Shown: positions 7,274-16,858, numbered from the stretch's first letter. The stretch is 64,000 nucleotides of DNA from Marivita sp051859345 (GCF_051859345.1 NZ_JBHYFV010000016.1:19337-83336); one strand, 5' to 3'. Numbers and translations are program-made. The notes: generated from the letters alone by a model not told the origin.

Positions 7274-9423
7274 CCGACCGGTCCGCCGTGCAAATCGCCG
7301 ATCCGGGCCGTATCCGTGTACCCCGCCTTTTGCAGATCGTGGAGGATGTTGTCCGCCTGATCTGCGGGAACGGCAGCCAGAAGGCCGCCTCCGGTTTGCG
7401 GATCGAACAGCAGGCGGCTCTGCGGGTTGTCGGGGATGTTTGAAAATCCTGCTCGATTGTTCGTGTAAAGCGAAGAATGCTCACCGCGTTCCGACATATC
7501 AAGCGCGCCGGGCAGCAGCGGGATCGCATCCGGGGTCAGGCTGGCCGACAGACCGGACGCAATGCAGAGGTTCTGCGTATGGCCTGCCAGCCCGAAACCG
7601 GTCAGGTCGGTCATGGCCAGGGCCGACTTGCGCAGGATACAAGAGGCGCTGTTCTGGCCCTGCTGCATGGCGTCAAGCGCGCCTGCCACATCCGCACCGC
7701 GTGCCTTGCCCGACATTGCCGCAGCCATGATCACGCCAGTGCCGATGGGTTTGGTCAGGATCAGCACTGCGCCGTCCTGTGCGCCGCCAAGCGTAATGGG
7801 ATTGGCGTCACACAACCCGGTAAGCGCGAGACCGATGGTCAGTTCATCGCCAAAGGTGCTGTGTCCACCAACAATCTCTGCCCCAGCCTCCTGCAGGATC
7901 ACTTGGGCCGAGGTGAGAATCTCGGTCAGGGTGCGCTGGGCAAGGCCGTCCGACAGGCGCGGCAGGGTGATCGACAGGGTCGCTGCCTGCGGATCGGCCC
8001 CCATCGCCCAGATATCCCCCAGGGCGTGATGCGTGGCGATGCGGGCCATGACCGCTGGATCACCCCAGAAGCTGCGCAGGTGATCGGTGGTGAAGACCTG
8101 CCGCGCGCCGCCTGTTGTGAGCAGCGCTGCATCGTCGCCGGGCAACGGCGTGATGTCGGCGCGCTGCGTGGGTTTGAGCGTGGCAAGCGCGTTGGACAAC
8201 GCGTCGCGTCCCAGTTTCGCGCCGCAGCCACCGCACATCGGTTTGGGGCCCATCGCCTGTTGCACTCCCTTGGCGCGGGGATAGGGCAAGGGGGGAGTGG
8301 GCATTTTTGGCAGGTGATCGAACTGGTCCATGAACTTGCGGTCAATGCGGTCTTTCCAATCCCAGACCCAAGGTCCAGTGAAGGTCAGGCCGAAGCGATC
8401 CCCGAGGGCGGATTTCTTTCCCAGCGAGATAAGTTTCAGGTAATCTTTTTGTGGAATGTAGGGTTTGAGCGGGCCACCAGAGAGGGAAGAGGCAAGGTTA
8501 TGGAATAAAACCGGCGCCTGACGCACGGCATAGACGCCCGCCTTGGGACGCGGGGCGTGGGCCATGTGGGCGCAGTCACCAACGGCAAAGATGCGAGGGT
8601 CGCTGGTTTGCAGGTGATCGTCGACCGTGAGAAAGCCGTTTTGCGTGTCGAGGCCCGTGTCGATCATCCACGGATAGGGTCGTGCGCCTGCGGCGCCGGT
8701 GATGAAATCGGCCGCAATGGTCGCGCCATCTTGCAGGTGGATGGTGTTGGCGGACAGGTGTGTGATCGACGTCTGTTCGTGCAACGTGACGTTGTGCGCT
8801 GTCATCGCATCGCGCAGGCGGGCTGCGCTTTTTGCAGGCAGGGCCGACAGCGCGGTCGCGTTGTCGATCAGGTGGATCGTGGCGGGGCGTTTGCGCTTTT
8901 GCAGGGCGTGGGACATCGCCATCGCCAATTCCACCCCGGCGACGCCACCGCCGATGATCGCGACTGTGGCCGGGCTGGTGCCTTTACGGAACGCGTCCCA
9001 TCTTGCGGCAAAGGCGCCAAGTGGTTTGGCGGGTATCGCGTGGTCGGAAAAACCGGACAGGGCGGGCATGTCGGAGGTGATGCCGACATCGACCGATACA
9101 ACGTCGAACCCAACGGGCGGATGGGTGTCGATCTGGACCGTGCTGGTGGCAGGGTCGATGCCGGTGACCGATCCGAGGATGAGCCGCGCATTGGCGGCCT
9201 GCGCAAGTCGAACAAGGTCGATGTCAAGCTGATCTCGGGTGTAATGCCCTGCCACAAAGCCGGGGAGCATACCGGAATAAGGCGCTGTGGGACCGGGATT
9301 GATCAGTGTCAGGCGTGCGCCGGGCAAAGGCTTCATCGCCCATTTGCGCAGCACCAAGGCGTGGGTGTGGCCGCCGCCGATCAAAACAAGGTCCTGGGTC
9401 AGAGGCAGGGGCGGCTGGTGCAT
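7255..9423 (-). CDS. selD: selenide, water dikinase fused to an NADH-dehydrogenase-like flavoprotein
   Basis: Bifunctional 722-residue protein. Residues from about 10 to 375 form an FAD/NAD(P)-binding pyridine-nucleotide-disulfide-type module: LVLIGGGHTHALVLRKW at the start, and the second flavin motif ending in FAVGDCAHM. From about residue 390 the SelD kinase follows, with CGGCGAKLG at the active-site position (an ordinary Cys codon, not selenocysteine), GDDAAL, and MTDLTGFGLAGH. It makes selenophosphate from selenide and ATP; the flavoprotein half is thought to help supply reduced selenium. Convergent with selU. This fusion is known in marine alphaproteobacteria. Confidence 0.95.
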   Translation of the reverse strand: MHQPPLPLTQDLVLIGGGHTHALVLRKWAMKPLPGARLTLINPGPTAPYSGMLPGFVAGHYTRDQLDIDLVRLAQAANARLILGSVTGIDPATSTVQIDTHPPVGFDVVSVDVGITSDMPALSGFSDHAIPAKPLGAFAARWDAFRKGTSPATVAIIGGGVAGVELAMAMSHALQKRKRPATIHLIDNATALSALPAKSAARLRDAMTAHNVTLHEQTSITHLSANTIHLQDGATIAADFITGAAGARPYPWMIDTGLDTQNGFLTVDDHLQTSDPRIFAVGDCAHMAHAPRPKAGVYAVRQAPVLFHNLASSLSGGPLKPYIPQKDYLKLISLGKKSALGDRFGLTFTGPWVWDWKDRIDRKFMDQFDHLPKMPTPPLPYPRAKGVQQAMGPKPMCGGCGAKLGRDALSNALATLKPTQRADITPLPGDDAALLTTGGARQVFTTDHLRSFWGDPAVMARIATHHALGDIWAMGADPQAATLSITLPRLSDGLAQRTLTEILTSAQVILQEAGAEIVGGHSTFGDELTIGLALTGLCDANPITLGGAQDGAVLILTKPIGTGVIMAAAMSGKARGADVAGALDAMQQGQNSASCILRKSALAMTDLTGFGLAGHTQNLCIASGLSASLTPDAIPLLPGALDMSERGEHSSLYTNNRAGFSNIPDNPQSRLLFDPQTGGGLLAAVPADQADNILHDLQKAGYTDTARIGDLHGGPVGQVSIT

Positions 9424-9492
9424 GGGGCTGGTCCTTTGGTGGTCGGACCGGGCTTTAGCATGGTCGTGCTGCTGCTCCCATGCGACCGGTGA

Positions 9493-10899
9493 TCAACTTT
9501 CGTAACGTGTCTGTCCGCGCCGGTTGGCATCGACGGGAAGGGTCACATGCAGGGGTTGATGCGCACGCTGCGGGCAGGCGGTGCGGGGGCAGACATGGCA
9601 GCTTGTCCCGATCCGGGCAAAGAGCGTCCTGTCCTCCATATTGAAGCGCTGGGCATAGCCGACCTGGTGCGCCTGATCGGTGTCGCAGCCGATGGCGACG
9701 ACAAGGCGGCGTTCCTGCAATCGCGCACCGACCACCGGGCGGTCCGACGTGCGCGACAGGGTAAAAAATCGTCCGCCATCGGGCATTTCGACAAATTGCG
9801 GCAGCAGTTGGCCGGGCACCTGAAACGCGCCGTGAATGTCCCAGACGGGGCAGGCGCCGCCTTCTTCGGCGAGTGTGATGGTTGTGGCGTTGAAGCGTTT
9901 GGACACGTTGCCGGCCCGGTCCACCCGCAGAAAGAAGAACGGGATGCCGCGCTGCCCGTCACGTTGCAGGGTGGTGAGCCGCTGGCAGACCATTTCGAAA
10001 CTGACGCCAAAGCCCGAGATGATGCGGTCGATGTCATAGCGGGTCGCCTCGGCCAGCGTCAGGAATTCGGCATAGGGCATGAGCAGCGCGGCGGCGAAAT
10101 AGTTGGTCAGTTCAACCGTGAGACGCGCGCGTCCCGCGTCTTGGGAGATCCCGCTGGCGGCGACGTAATCCTGAACGATCTGGCGCGCTTCGAGCAGGCC
10201 GACCACATGGGCAAGCTGGAACACGCGATTCGGGTGATCAAGCGCTTCGGACAGATGCACGATCCCATCGGTTTCGCGAAAAAGGCGCAACGCTCCAGGC
10301 ATGTCGGACAGTTTCTGCACCGTCGATGTCACGCCATGGTCAAGACGCAGATGCCGTTTGAGCAGGGCATACATATCATCATGCGACCCGCCGAGGCGCG
10401 CGCGCAGATCCTCGGCCTGTCGTTCGAGCGGGTCAAAATGGTTCTCGTTGGCGCGAAACACGTCATGGATCGCGGTTTCCGGCGTCTTGAACCGCAATTC
10501 GCTGGCGGCGGTCTGGCCGGCCAGGCGGCGAAAATGATCGGCCATGGCGCGGTGGGTCTGATGCAGCACAAGGAACCGCTCGACCAGCGTCGGAGCGTGA
10601 TCCAGCGCGCCGCGCAGTTCGGTCAGGTCAGGCGGTTCGTCAGAGAAAATCGGGTCGCGCACCGCCGCGCGCAGGTCTGCGAGTTTTGTCGTTTCGGAAT
10701 TCGTAACAAGGCTGCGCATATCGACGCCATATGCTTCGGTCAGGGCGACAAGCACCTGCACCGACAGGCTGCGCTGGTTGTTTTCCAACAGGTTCACATA
10801 GGCCGCAGAGATGCCGAGCCGCTGGGCCATTTCGGCTTGCGTGTGCTTCATCTGGCGGCGCAATTGCCGCAATTGGGGGCCAACGAAGGTCTTGCTCAT
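9493..10899 (-). CDS. XRE-family short-chain fatty acyl transcriptional regulator (ScfR-like, HTH + IrrE/DUF955 + DUF2083)
   Basis: DNA-binding regulator of 468 residues. The N-terminal HTH_3 domain (about 4-62) reads LRRQMKHTQAEMAQRLGIS with AYVNLLENNQRSLS as the recognition region. The middle has the ImmA/IrrE-type segment (LTVELTNYFAAALLMPYAEF), and the C-terminal half is the DUF2083-type sensor with a cysteine cluster CHVCPRTACPQR near the end. Family members sense short-chain acyl-CoA and control propionate, acetate or glyoxylate metabolism. It diverges from tctC with 165 bp between them, so it may control that transporter. The promoter side is unusually AT-rich compared with surrounding DNA. 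Confidence 0.88.
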   Translation of the reverse strand: MSKTFVGPQLRQLRRQMKHTQAEMAQRLGISAAYVNLLENNQRSLSVQVLVALTEAYGVDMRSLVTNSETTKLADLRAAVRDPIFSDEPPDLTELRGALDHAPTLVERFLVLHQTHRAMADHFRRLAGQTAASELRFKTPETAIHDVFRANENHFDPLERQAEDLRARLGGSHDDMYALLKRHLRLDHGVTSTVQKLSDMPGALRLFRETDGIVHLSEALDHPNRVFQLAHVVGLLEARQIVQDYVAASGISQDAGRARLTVELTNYFAAALLMPYAEFLTLAEATRYDIDRIISGFGVSFEMVCQRLTTLQRDGQRGIPFFFLRVDRAGNVSKRFNATTITLAEEGGACPVWDIHGAFQVPGQLLPQFVEMPDGGRFFTLSRTSDRPVVGARLQERRLVVAIGCDTDQAHQVGYAQRFNMEDRTLFARIGTSCHVCPRTACPQRAHQPLHVTLPVDANRRGQTRYES

Positions 10900-11064
10900 G
10901 TTTACAACATTACAAAAAATAGTTTTGTTGTGGCAAGAATTAACATCACGACCGCATTAAGCGTGAAATTATATTTCGTGACGGTATCTATCCAGTAAGT
11001 CCGAAGGAGGAGTGGCGGCAATAGCGGCTGACGGGAGCGGGCTTTTTGATCGGGAGGATATTAC

Positions 11065-12054
11065 ATGATCTACAAAATGACGCGCCGTGCGGCCCTTGCC
11101 GGAGTTGCCGCGATCGCCATGGTCGCTACCGGAGCGACATCCGCTTTGGCCGAAGGCTGGAAGCCGCAGAAGCCCATCGAAATGGTCATCATGGCCGGTC
11201 AGGGTGGCGGCGCGGATCGCCTCGCCCGCCTGTTCCAGTCAATCATCCAGAAAGAAGGCCTTGCGTCGATGCCGGTGCTGCCGGTGAACAAAGGTGGCGG
11301 ATCGGGTGCCGAGGCGCTGCGCTACCTCAAGGACAACGAGGGCGACGCGCACAAGATCATGGCGACGCTGAACAGCTATTACACCACGCCGCTGCGCACC
11401 GATATCGGTGTCGATATCGAAGAGTTTCAGCCGATTGCCCGCATGGCGCTTGATACGTTTGTACTTTGGGTGAACGCGGACAGCGATATCCAGACGCTGG
11501 ATGATTTCGTCGCGGCGGTCAAAGCGTCGGATGGTGAGTGGAAGATGGGCGGCACCGGCACCGGGCAGGAAGACAGCCTTGTGACCGCGATGCTGGAAAA
11601 GGAATTCGACATCAAGGTGACATATGTGCCCTTCGGTGGTGGCGGTGACGTGGCCAAGAACGTGGTTGGCGGGCACATCGATTCCTCTGTGAACAATCCC
11701 TCCGAAGCGCTGGGGTTCTACCAGGCGGGCAAGATGCGCCCGATCATGGCGATGACTCCCAACCGGCTCGACGTGTTCCCCGACACGCCGACCGCGACAG
11801 AGCTTGGTCATGACATCGTCTACTGGATGCAGCGGTCTTTCGTGGCGCCCAAGGGCATGCCGGCGGAGGCGGTCGCCTATTACACAGAGATGTTCCGCAA
11901 GCTGTCGGATTCCGAGGAGTGGCAGACCTACACCAAGGACAAGGCACTGATGGCAGATTTCATGGCCGGGGACGCGCTTCAGGCGTATTTCCTCGAAGAG
12001 CGTGAAAAACATGCGGCGATCCTTGCCGACATGGAAGGCGACGGGTCCTCCTGA
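11065..12054 (+). CDS. tctC: tripartite tricarboxylate transporter substrate-binding protein (TctC/Bug)
   Basis: Periplasmic solute-binding protein of the TTT family, 329 residues. A signal peptide with a twin arginine near its start (TRRAALAGVAAIAMVA) is followed by the Bug-family opening WKPQKPIEMVIMAGQGGGAD. GGGAGGATATTAC precedes the ATG. It captures a carboxylate ligand and delivers it to TctB/TctA encoded downstream; the ligand cannot be named. A strong hairpin follows the stop and may allow higher expression of this gene than of the membrane components. Confidence 0.92.
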   Translation: MIYKMTRRAALAGVAAIAMVATGATSALAEGWKPQKPIEMVIMAGQGGGADRLARLFQSIIQKEGLASMPVLPVNKGGGSGAEALRYLKDNEGDAHKIMATLNSYYTTPLRTDIGVDIEEFQPIARMALDTFVLWVNADSDIQTLDDFVAAVKASDGEWKMGGTGTGQEDSLVTAMLEKEFDIKVTYVPFGGGGDVAKNVVGGHIDSSVNNPSEALGFYQAGKMRPIMAMTPNRLDVFPDTPTATELGHDIVYWMQRSFVAPKGMPAEAVAYYTEMFRKLSDSEEWQTYTKDKALMADFMAGDALQAYFLEEREKHAAILADMEGDGSS

Positions 12055-12086
12055 GCCAAAGTCTTTGCTTGCCGGAGGCAGGCATC

Positions 12087-12113
12087 CGGCCGGGGTGTGA
12101 ACCGCCCCGGCCG
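12087..12113 (+). terminator. GC hairpin between tctC and tctB
   Basis: Perfect 9-bp arms CGGCCGGGG / CCCCGGCCG around a 9-base loop, 32 bp after the tctC stop. No T-run follows, so it is more likely an attenuating or mRNA-stabilising structure inside an operon than a full terminator. Confidence 0.6.
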
Positions 12114-12176
12114 ATTTGGTGACCGGGCTCACCTGTCCGACGCAGATAAATCTACAAGACCACCGGGGAGTTCGGG

Positions 12177-12665
12177 ATGCTAGTCGCAGACAGAGTGATC
12201 GCCATCGCCATCATGGCCATGTCCGCCTATTTCATGTGGCACGCCACAGCCTTGCCCATCGGCTGGAACGGCATGACGGGTGGGCCGGGGGGCGGCGCGT
12301 TTCCATTCTGGCTGTCGCTGATCATGTTGCTGTCTGCCGGGGGTGTCCTGGCGCGCAGCCTGATGCAAGGCCCGTCGTCGCAGCATTTCTTCGACAGCCA
12401 GATGTTGCGAAAGGTGATGATGGTCGTGGTGTCGATCTTCGTCACAATCGCGCTGATCCCCGTTGTGGGGGCCTATGTGGCGCTGCCGTTGTTCATCTTC
12501 TGGTATTTGCGCATCTATGGCGGTCATGGGTGGGTGCTGACTTGTAGCCTGACCCTAGGCACGCCGGTGTTCCTGTTCTTCTTTTTCGAAGTGACGCTGA
12601 AGATCCTGTTGCCCAAAGGGCTGACAGAACCCTTGTTTTTCCCGCTTTACGCAATGTTCTTCTGA
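12177..12665 (+). CDS. tctB: tripartite tricarboxylate transporter small membrane subunit (TctB)
   Basis: Small integral membrane protein of 162 residues with four or five hydrophobic segments (RVIAIAIMAMSAYFMWHATA at the N-terminus, then FPFWLSLIMLLSAGGVLARS, VVVSIFVTIALIPVVGAYV and FLFFFFEVTLKILL). The segment WNGMTGGPGGGAFPFWL matches the conserved TctB loop with prolines and glycines before the second helix. It pairs with TctA, whose gene starts 15 bp after its stop. Confidence 0.9.
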   Translation: MLVADRVIAIAIMAMSAYFMWHATALPIGWNGMTGGPGGGAFPFWLSLIMLLSAGGVLARSLMQGPSSQHFFDSQMLRKVMMVVVSIFVTIALIPVVGAYVALPLFIFWYLRIYGGHGWVLTCSLTLGTPVFLFFFFEVTLKILLPKGLTEPLFFPLYAMFF

Positions 12666-12680
12666 TCGGGGTCCGGGACT

Positions 12681-14198
12681 ATGGATACGCTTGCCTTACT
12701 CGCGGACGGTTTCGCGACGTCGCTGTCGCCGCTCAACCTGATGATCGTGATTCTTGGGGTGACAGCCGGGCTTTTCATCGGTGCGATGCCGGGGCTTGGG
12801 TCGGTCAACGGGGTCGCCATTGTGCTGCCGCTGACCTTCATCGTGCCGCCAAGTTCGGCGATCATCCTGCTTTGCGCGATTTACTACGGCGCTATGTATG
12901 GCGGGGCAATTTCGTCGATCCTTCTGGGCATTCCCGGTGCCTCGACTGCCGTCGCGACCACGTTCGACGGGCGACCAATGGCGCAACAGGGCAAGGCAGG
13001 GCTGGCACTGATCGCGGCGGCGGTTGCGTCGTTTGTCGGGGGTACGATCTCGGTCCTGTTGTTCACGCTGTTCGCCGTGCCGCTTGCCGATCTGGCGCTG
13101 GCCTTTGGTCCGGCCGAAGAGTTCGCGCTGGTCCTGATGGCGTTCACGACCTTTGTGGGGCTAGGCGGCGATGACAAGCTGAAGACGATCATCATGATCT
13201 GTCTGGGGCTGGTGCTGAGCACCGTCGGTCTTGACCTGATTTCCGGCCAGCCGCGCCTGATTTTCGGCGATATGCCGGGGTTTTATTCCGGGGTCAGCTT
13301 TCTTGTGTTGGCCATCGGCGTCTACGGCATCGGCGAGATCCTCTACACGATCGAATCCTCGCGCACCGCGCCGCAGGTCACACCGGCCAAGATCACGCTG
13401 CGCGATCTGGGCGATGGCATCCGCACCATGAACAAGATGTGGCGCACCATGAGCCTCGGGTCGTTCCTTGGCTTCTTCGTGGGCATGTTGCCTGCTGCCG
13501 GGGCGACACCTGCCGCACTGATGGCCTACGGAATCGCACGGTCCACATCGAAAGACCCCAAGAGCTTTGGCAAGGGCAATATCGAAGGTGTTGCTGCACC
13601 GGAAACGGCGAACAACGCCGCCTCGACCGGGTCGCTGCTGCCGATGCTGACGTTGGGCATTCCCGGATCGCCCACCACCGCGCTGCTGCTGGGCGGGATG
13701 GTGATGTGGGGGCTGATGCCGGGGCCGATGCTGTTCATCGAGCAGCCGGATTTCGTCTGGGGGCTGATTTCATCGCTTTACACCGCCAACTTTGCCGCTG
13801 TGGCAATCAACATCGCGCTGATCCCGTTGTTTGTCTGGGCGCTGCGGATGCCGTTCACGGTGCTCTGTGCGCTGGTGATCGTGCTGTGCATCGTGGGCGG
13901 ATTCGCCCCGAGCCAGAAAATGCACGATGTCTGGCTGATCGCGGGCTTTGGTGTCGCCGGATACCTGCTGCGCAAGGCGGATTACCCGCTGGCCCCTCTG
14001 GTTCTGGCGCTGGTGCTTGGGCCGCTGATGGAAAAGAGCTTCCGTCAGACGCTGATTTCCGAGCAGGGCAACGTGCTTGCGTTCATCGAACGGCCGCTCT
14101 CGGGAACGTTTATTGTCATTGCAGCACTTTTCTTTGTGCTTCCTTTGGTTAAGTATCTGCGCAAAGGCGGACGGCGGAGCGTCGCTGCGGCGGAATAA
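12681..14198 (+). CDS. tctA: tripartite tricarboxylate transporter large membrane subunit (TctA)
   Basis: Main sodium-coupled permease of the TTT system, 505 residues with about 11-12 membrane helices. Characteristic motifs include GAMPGLGSVNGVAIVLPLTF near residue 35, YYGAMYGGAISSILLGIPG near residue 70, and the second internal repeat GMLPAAGATPAALMAYG and PETANNAASTGSLLPMLTLG. Together with TctB and TctC it completes the transporter. The downstream acyl-CoA synthetase gene follows after 32 bp in the same direction, suggesting that the imported acid is activated to a CoA thioester. Confidence 0.94.
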   Translation: MDTLALLADGFATSLSPLNLMIVILGVTAGLFIGAMPGLGSVNGVAIVLPLTFIVPPSSAIILLCAIYYGAMYGGAISSILLGIPGASTAVATTFDGRPMAQQGKAGLALIAAAVASFVGGTISVLLFTLFAVPLADLALAFGPAEEFALVLMAFTTFVGLGGDDKLKTIIMICLGLVLSTVGLDLISGQPRLIFGDMPGFYSGVSFLVLAIGVYGIGEILYTIESSRTAPQVTPAKITLRDLGDGIRTMNKMWRTMSLGSFLGFFVGMLPAAGATPAALMAYGIARSTSKDPKSFGKGNIEGVAAPETANNAASTGSLLPMLTLGIPGSPTTALLLGGMVMWGLMPGPMLFIEQPDFVWGLISSLYTANFAAVAINIALIPLFVWALRMPFTVLCALVIVLCIVGGFAPSQKMHDVWLIAGFGVAGYLLRKADYPLAPLVLALVLGPLMEKSFRQTLISEQGNVLAFIERPLSGTFIVIAALFFVLPLVKYLRKGGRRSVAAAE

Positions 14199-14230
14199 AC
14201 TGAATTTCTGACGACAAAAGGGGACAGGGC

Positions 14231-15760
14231 ATGGCACCAAACGTCAAGGCACTGCTGGAGGGACACGCGTCCGATGCAAAGGCATTTGGGGCACCGGGAC
14301 GAGACTGGCTCAGCTATGGCGGGCTGCGCGATCTGTCAGCCGAGGTCAGCGCCAGCTTGCGCGGCTTCGGGATCGGGCCGAGCGACCGGGTGGCCATCGT
14401 GCTGGCGAACGGGCCGGAAATGGCGTCAGCCTTTGTGACGATTGCACAAGCGGCGACCACGGCACCTCTGAACCCGGCGTATCGTGAGGACGAATATACC
14501 TTCTACCTCGAAGACCTGGGCGCCAAGGCGATTGTACTGGCGGATGGCTATGACGGACCGGCCCTGGCTGCGGCGCAGTCCCTGGGTCTGATGGTGTTGC
14601 GCACGGTTGTGGCAGACGGCGCTGCGGCAGGAGCGTTTACCTTGGCTGCCGATGGCGCCACAGGTGAGGCGCTGCCAGCGAGCGATCCGACCGATGGCGA
14701 TGTGGCGCTGATCCTGCACACCTCGGGCACCACGTCACGGCCCAAGATCGTGCCGCTGTTGCAGACCAATGTTGCGGCGTCGGCGCATAACATTGCGGCG
14801 TCACTGAACCTGTCGTCAGAGGATCGCTGCCTGAACGTGATGCCGCTGTTTCACATTCACGGGTTACTTGCCGCTGTATCGGCGTCCTTGTCCGTCGGCG
14901 CGTCGATCTGGTGCGCACCGGGCTTTGACGCGCTGCGGTTCTTCGGCTGGATGCGCGATGCGCAACCGACTTGGTACACCGCCGTGCCGACCATGCACCA
15001 GGCGATCCTGAGCCGCGCCAAACGCAACGCCGATGTGATCGAAGAGGTGCCCTTGCGGTTCCTGCGGTCGTCCTCGGCAAGCTTGCCCGGGCAGGTCATG
15101 GAAGCGCTGCGCGAGACCTTCAACGCGCCGGTGATCGAGGCCTATGGCATGACCGAAGCGGCGCACCAGATGTGCTGCAACCCGTTCGACCGGCAAAAGC
15201 CGGGTGCGGTGGGTGTGGCCGCCGGCCCCGAAGTGCGCGTGGCACATGAGACCGAGAACACTCTGATCGACGGCACCGGCGAAGTGGTGATTTCGGGCCC
15301 GAACGTGACACCGGGCTATGAAAGCAACCCCGACGCCAACGCCAAGAACTTCTTTGACGCCGATGGCAAGCGCTGGTTCCGCACTGGCGATCAGGGCGCG
15401 TTCGATGCGGACGGTTTCCTGCACCTGACGGGACGATTGAAGGAAATCATCAATCGTGGCGGCGAAAAGGTGTCGCCGCTGGAGGTGGATGGCGTGCTTC
15501 TGGATCACCCGGGCGTTGCGCAAGTGGTGACGTTTGCCCTGCCGCATCCCAAGCTGGGCGAAGAGGTGGCGGCGGCGGTGGTTCTGACCGAAGGGTCCGA
15601 AGTGACCGAGCGCGAGATCCGCGATTTCGCCGCTGAGCGGATGGCCGATTTCAAGGTGCCGCGCAAGGTGATCATCCTTGACGAGATCCCGAAAGGGGCC
15701 ACGGGCAAGATGCAGCGGATCGGTCTGGCGGAGAAGCTGGGGCTGGTTGAGCCGGTCTGA
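14231..15760 (+). CDS. AMP-dependent acyl-CoA synthetase / carboxylate-CoA ligase
   Basis: Adenylate-forming ligase of 509 residues. Visible are the ATP-binding loop ILHTSGTTSRPK, the A4 motif YGMTEAAHQM, A7-A8 (WFRTGDQGAFDADGFLHLTG and then RLKEIINRGGEKVSP), and the catalytic C-terminal lysine in PKGATGKMQR. It resembles the oxalate/malonate-CoA ligase branch of the superfamily, which fits a position behind a carboxylate transporter, but the substrate is inferred. Probably in the tctCBA transcription unit. Confidence 0.88.
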   Translation: MAPNVKALLEGHASDAKAFGAPGRDWLSYGGLRDLSAEVSASLRGFGIGPSDRVAIVLANGPEMASAFVTIAQAATTAPLNPAYREDEYTFYLEDLGAKAIVLADGYDGPALAAAQSLGLMVLRTVVADGAAAGAFTLAADGATGEALPASDPTDGDVALILHTSGTTSRPKIVPLLQTNVAASAHNIAASLNLSSEDRCLNVMPLFHIHGLLAAVSASLSVGASIWCAPGFDALRFFGWMRDAQPTWYTAVPTMHQAILSRAKRNADVIEEVPLRFLRSSSASLPGQVMEALRETFNAPVIEAYGMTEAAHQMCCNPFDRQKPGAVGVAAGPEVRVAHETENTLIDGTGEVVISGPNVTPGYESNPDANAKNFFDADGKRWFRTGDQGAFDADGFLHLTGRLKEIINRGGEKVSPLEVDGVLLDHPGVAQVVTFALPHPKLGEEVAAAVVLTEGSEVTEREIRDFAAERMADFKVPRKVIILDEIPKGATGKMQRIGLAEKLGLVEPV

Positions 15761-15800
15761 GCTTGAGCTGTGATGGAGCGCCGGGTGGCTTGTTTGGGAG

Positions 15801-15832
15801 CCTCCGGCGGGAGTTTATTTGGCAAGATGAAG
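15801..15832 (+). repeat. intergenic repeat copy 1 (CGGGAGTTTATTTGGCAAGATGAAG type)
   Basis: A C/G-rich head followed by GGGAGTTTATTTGGCAAGATGAAG. The same core recurs before the SDR gene at 19.1 kb and before dppB at 30.65 kb. It ends in a purine run (AAGGAGGAG) and lies 45 bp before the PanE-like gene. I recognise this as a short interspersed repeat type common in Rhodobacteraceae. Confidence 0.75.
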
Positions 15833-15877
15833 GAGGAGCGGTTCGCGGCATACCAGCGGATCGTTTTGGGGTGAGCG

Positions 15878-16858
15878 ATGAAGATTTGCGTATTCGGAGC
15901 AGGCGCCATTGGCGGCTATATGGGTGTGAAGCTGGCGCAGGCCGGGGCGGATGTAAGCCTTGTGGCGCGCGGTCCGCATCTGGCGGCGATGAAATCCAAT
16001 GGGCTGAAGCTGATCGAAGAGGGTGGTGAAGAGACGGTTGTGTCCGTGACCGCGTCGGACAATCCGGCGGATCTGGGTGTTCAGGATTACATCATCGTCA
16101 CGCTCAAGGCGCATTCTGTGCCGCCCATCGTGGACAAGATGGCGCCGCTGATCGGGCCGAACACGACCATCGTGTCGGGCGTCAATGGCGTGCCGTGGTG
16201 GTATTTCCACAAGATCGGTGGGGAGCATGAAGGCACGCGGCTTGAGAGCGTGGACCCGGGCAATGCGCAATGGGACGGGTTTGGTCCGGACCGGGTGCTG
16301 GGCTGTGTCGTCTATCCGGCGGCGGAGGTGATCGAGCCGGGTGTGGTCAAGCATATCGAGGGCAACCGCTTTTCGCTGGGGGAACCTGACGGATCGAAAT
16401 CGGAGCGGGCCACCGCGCTGTCGCAGGCGCTGTCCTCGGCGGGGCTCAAGGCACCGGTGCGGCCGCGGTTGCGGGATGAAATCTGGGTGAAGCTGTGGGG
16501 GAACCTGTCGTTCAATCCGATCTCGGCGCTGACCCATGCGACGCTGGATGTGCTCTGTACCGATCCCGGCACACGGGCGGTGGCCAAAGGCATGATGCTC
16601 GAGGCGCAGGAGATTGCCGAGGCGCTCGGCGTGAAGTTCCCGATCGATGTGGAGCGGCGCATTGATGGCGGGGCGGCTGTTGGCGCGCACCGGACGTCGA
16701 TGTTGCAGGATCTGGATCAGGGCCGCCCGATGGAAATCGACGCGCTGGTGGGATCGGTGCAGGAATTGGGCCGCGTTGTTGGTGTGCCAACACCGACAAT
16801 CGATACGGTGCTGGCGCTGGTGCAGTTGCGGGCGCGGACGGCCGGGCTTTATGCGTAA
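15878..16858 (+). CDS. 2-dehydropantoate 2-reductase family protein (PanE/ApbA)
   Basis: NADPH-dependent ketoacid reductase, 326 residues. The N-terminal Rossmann motif is MKICVFGAGAIGGYMGVKLA, and the ApbA C-terminal domain (from about 175) contains EIWVKLWGNLSFNPISALT with the family's conserved lysine and asparagine. GGGGTGAGCG precedes the ATG. In this catabolic neighbourhood it may act on another 2-keto acid rather than in pantothenate synthesis, so no gene symbol is given. Its last 10 bp overlap the convergent RidA gene. Confidence 0.88.
   Translation: MKICVFGAGAIGGYMGVKLAQAGADVSLVARGPHLAAMKSNGLKLIEEGGEETVVSVTASDNPADLGVQDYIIVTLKAHSVPPIVDKMAPLIGPNTTIVSGVNGVPWWYFHKIGGEHEGTRLESVDPGNAQWDGFGPDRVLGCVVYPAAEVIEPGVVKHIEGNRFSLGEPDGSKSERATALSQALSSAGLKAPVRPRLRDEIWVKLWGNLSFNPISALTHATLDVLCTDPGTRAVAKGMMLEAQEIAEALGVKFPIDVERRIDGGAAVGAHRTSMLQDLDQGRPMEIDALVGSVQELGRVVGVPTPTIDTVLALVQLRARTAGLYA

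Noticed and set aside
8220..8250. Possible selenocysteine codon at the SelD active site
   Set aside because: The minus-strand codons read Cys-Gly-Gly-Cys-Gly with ordinary TGC codons; no in-frame TGA.
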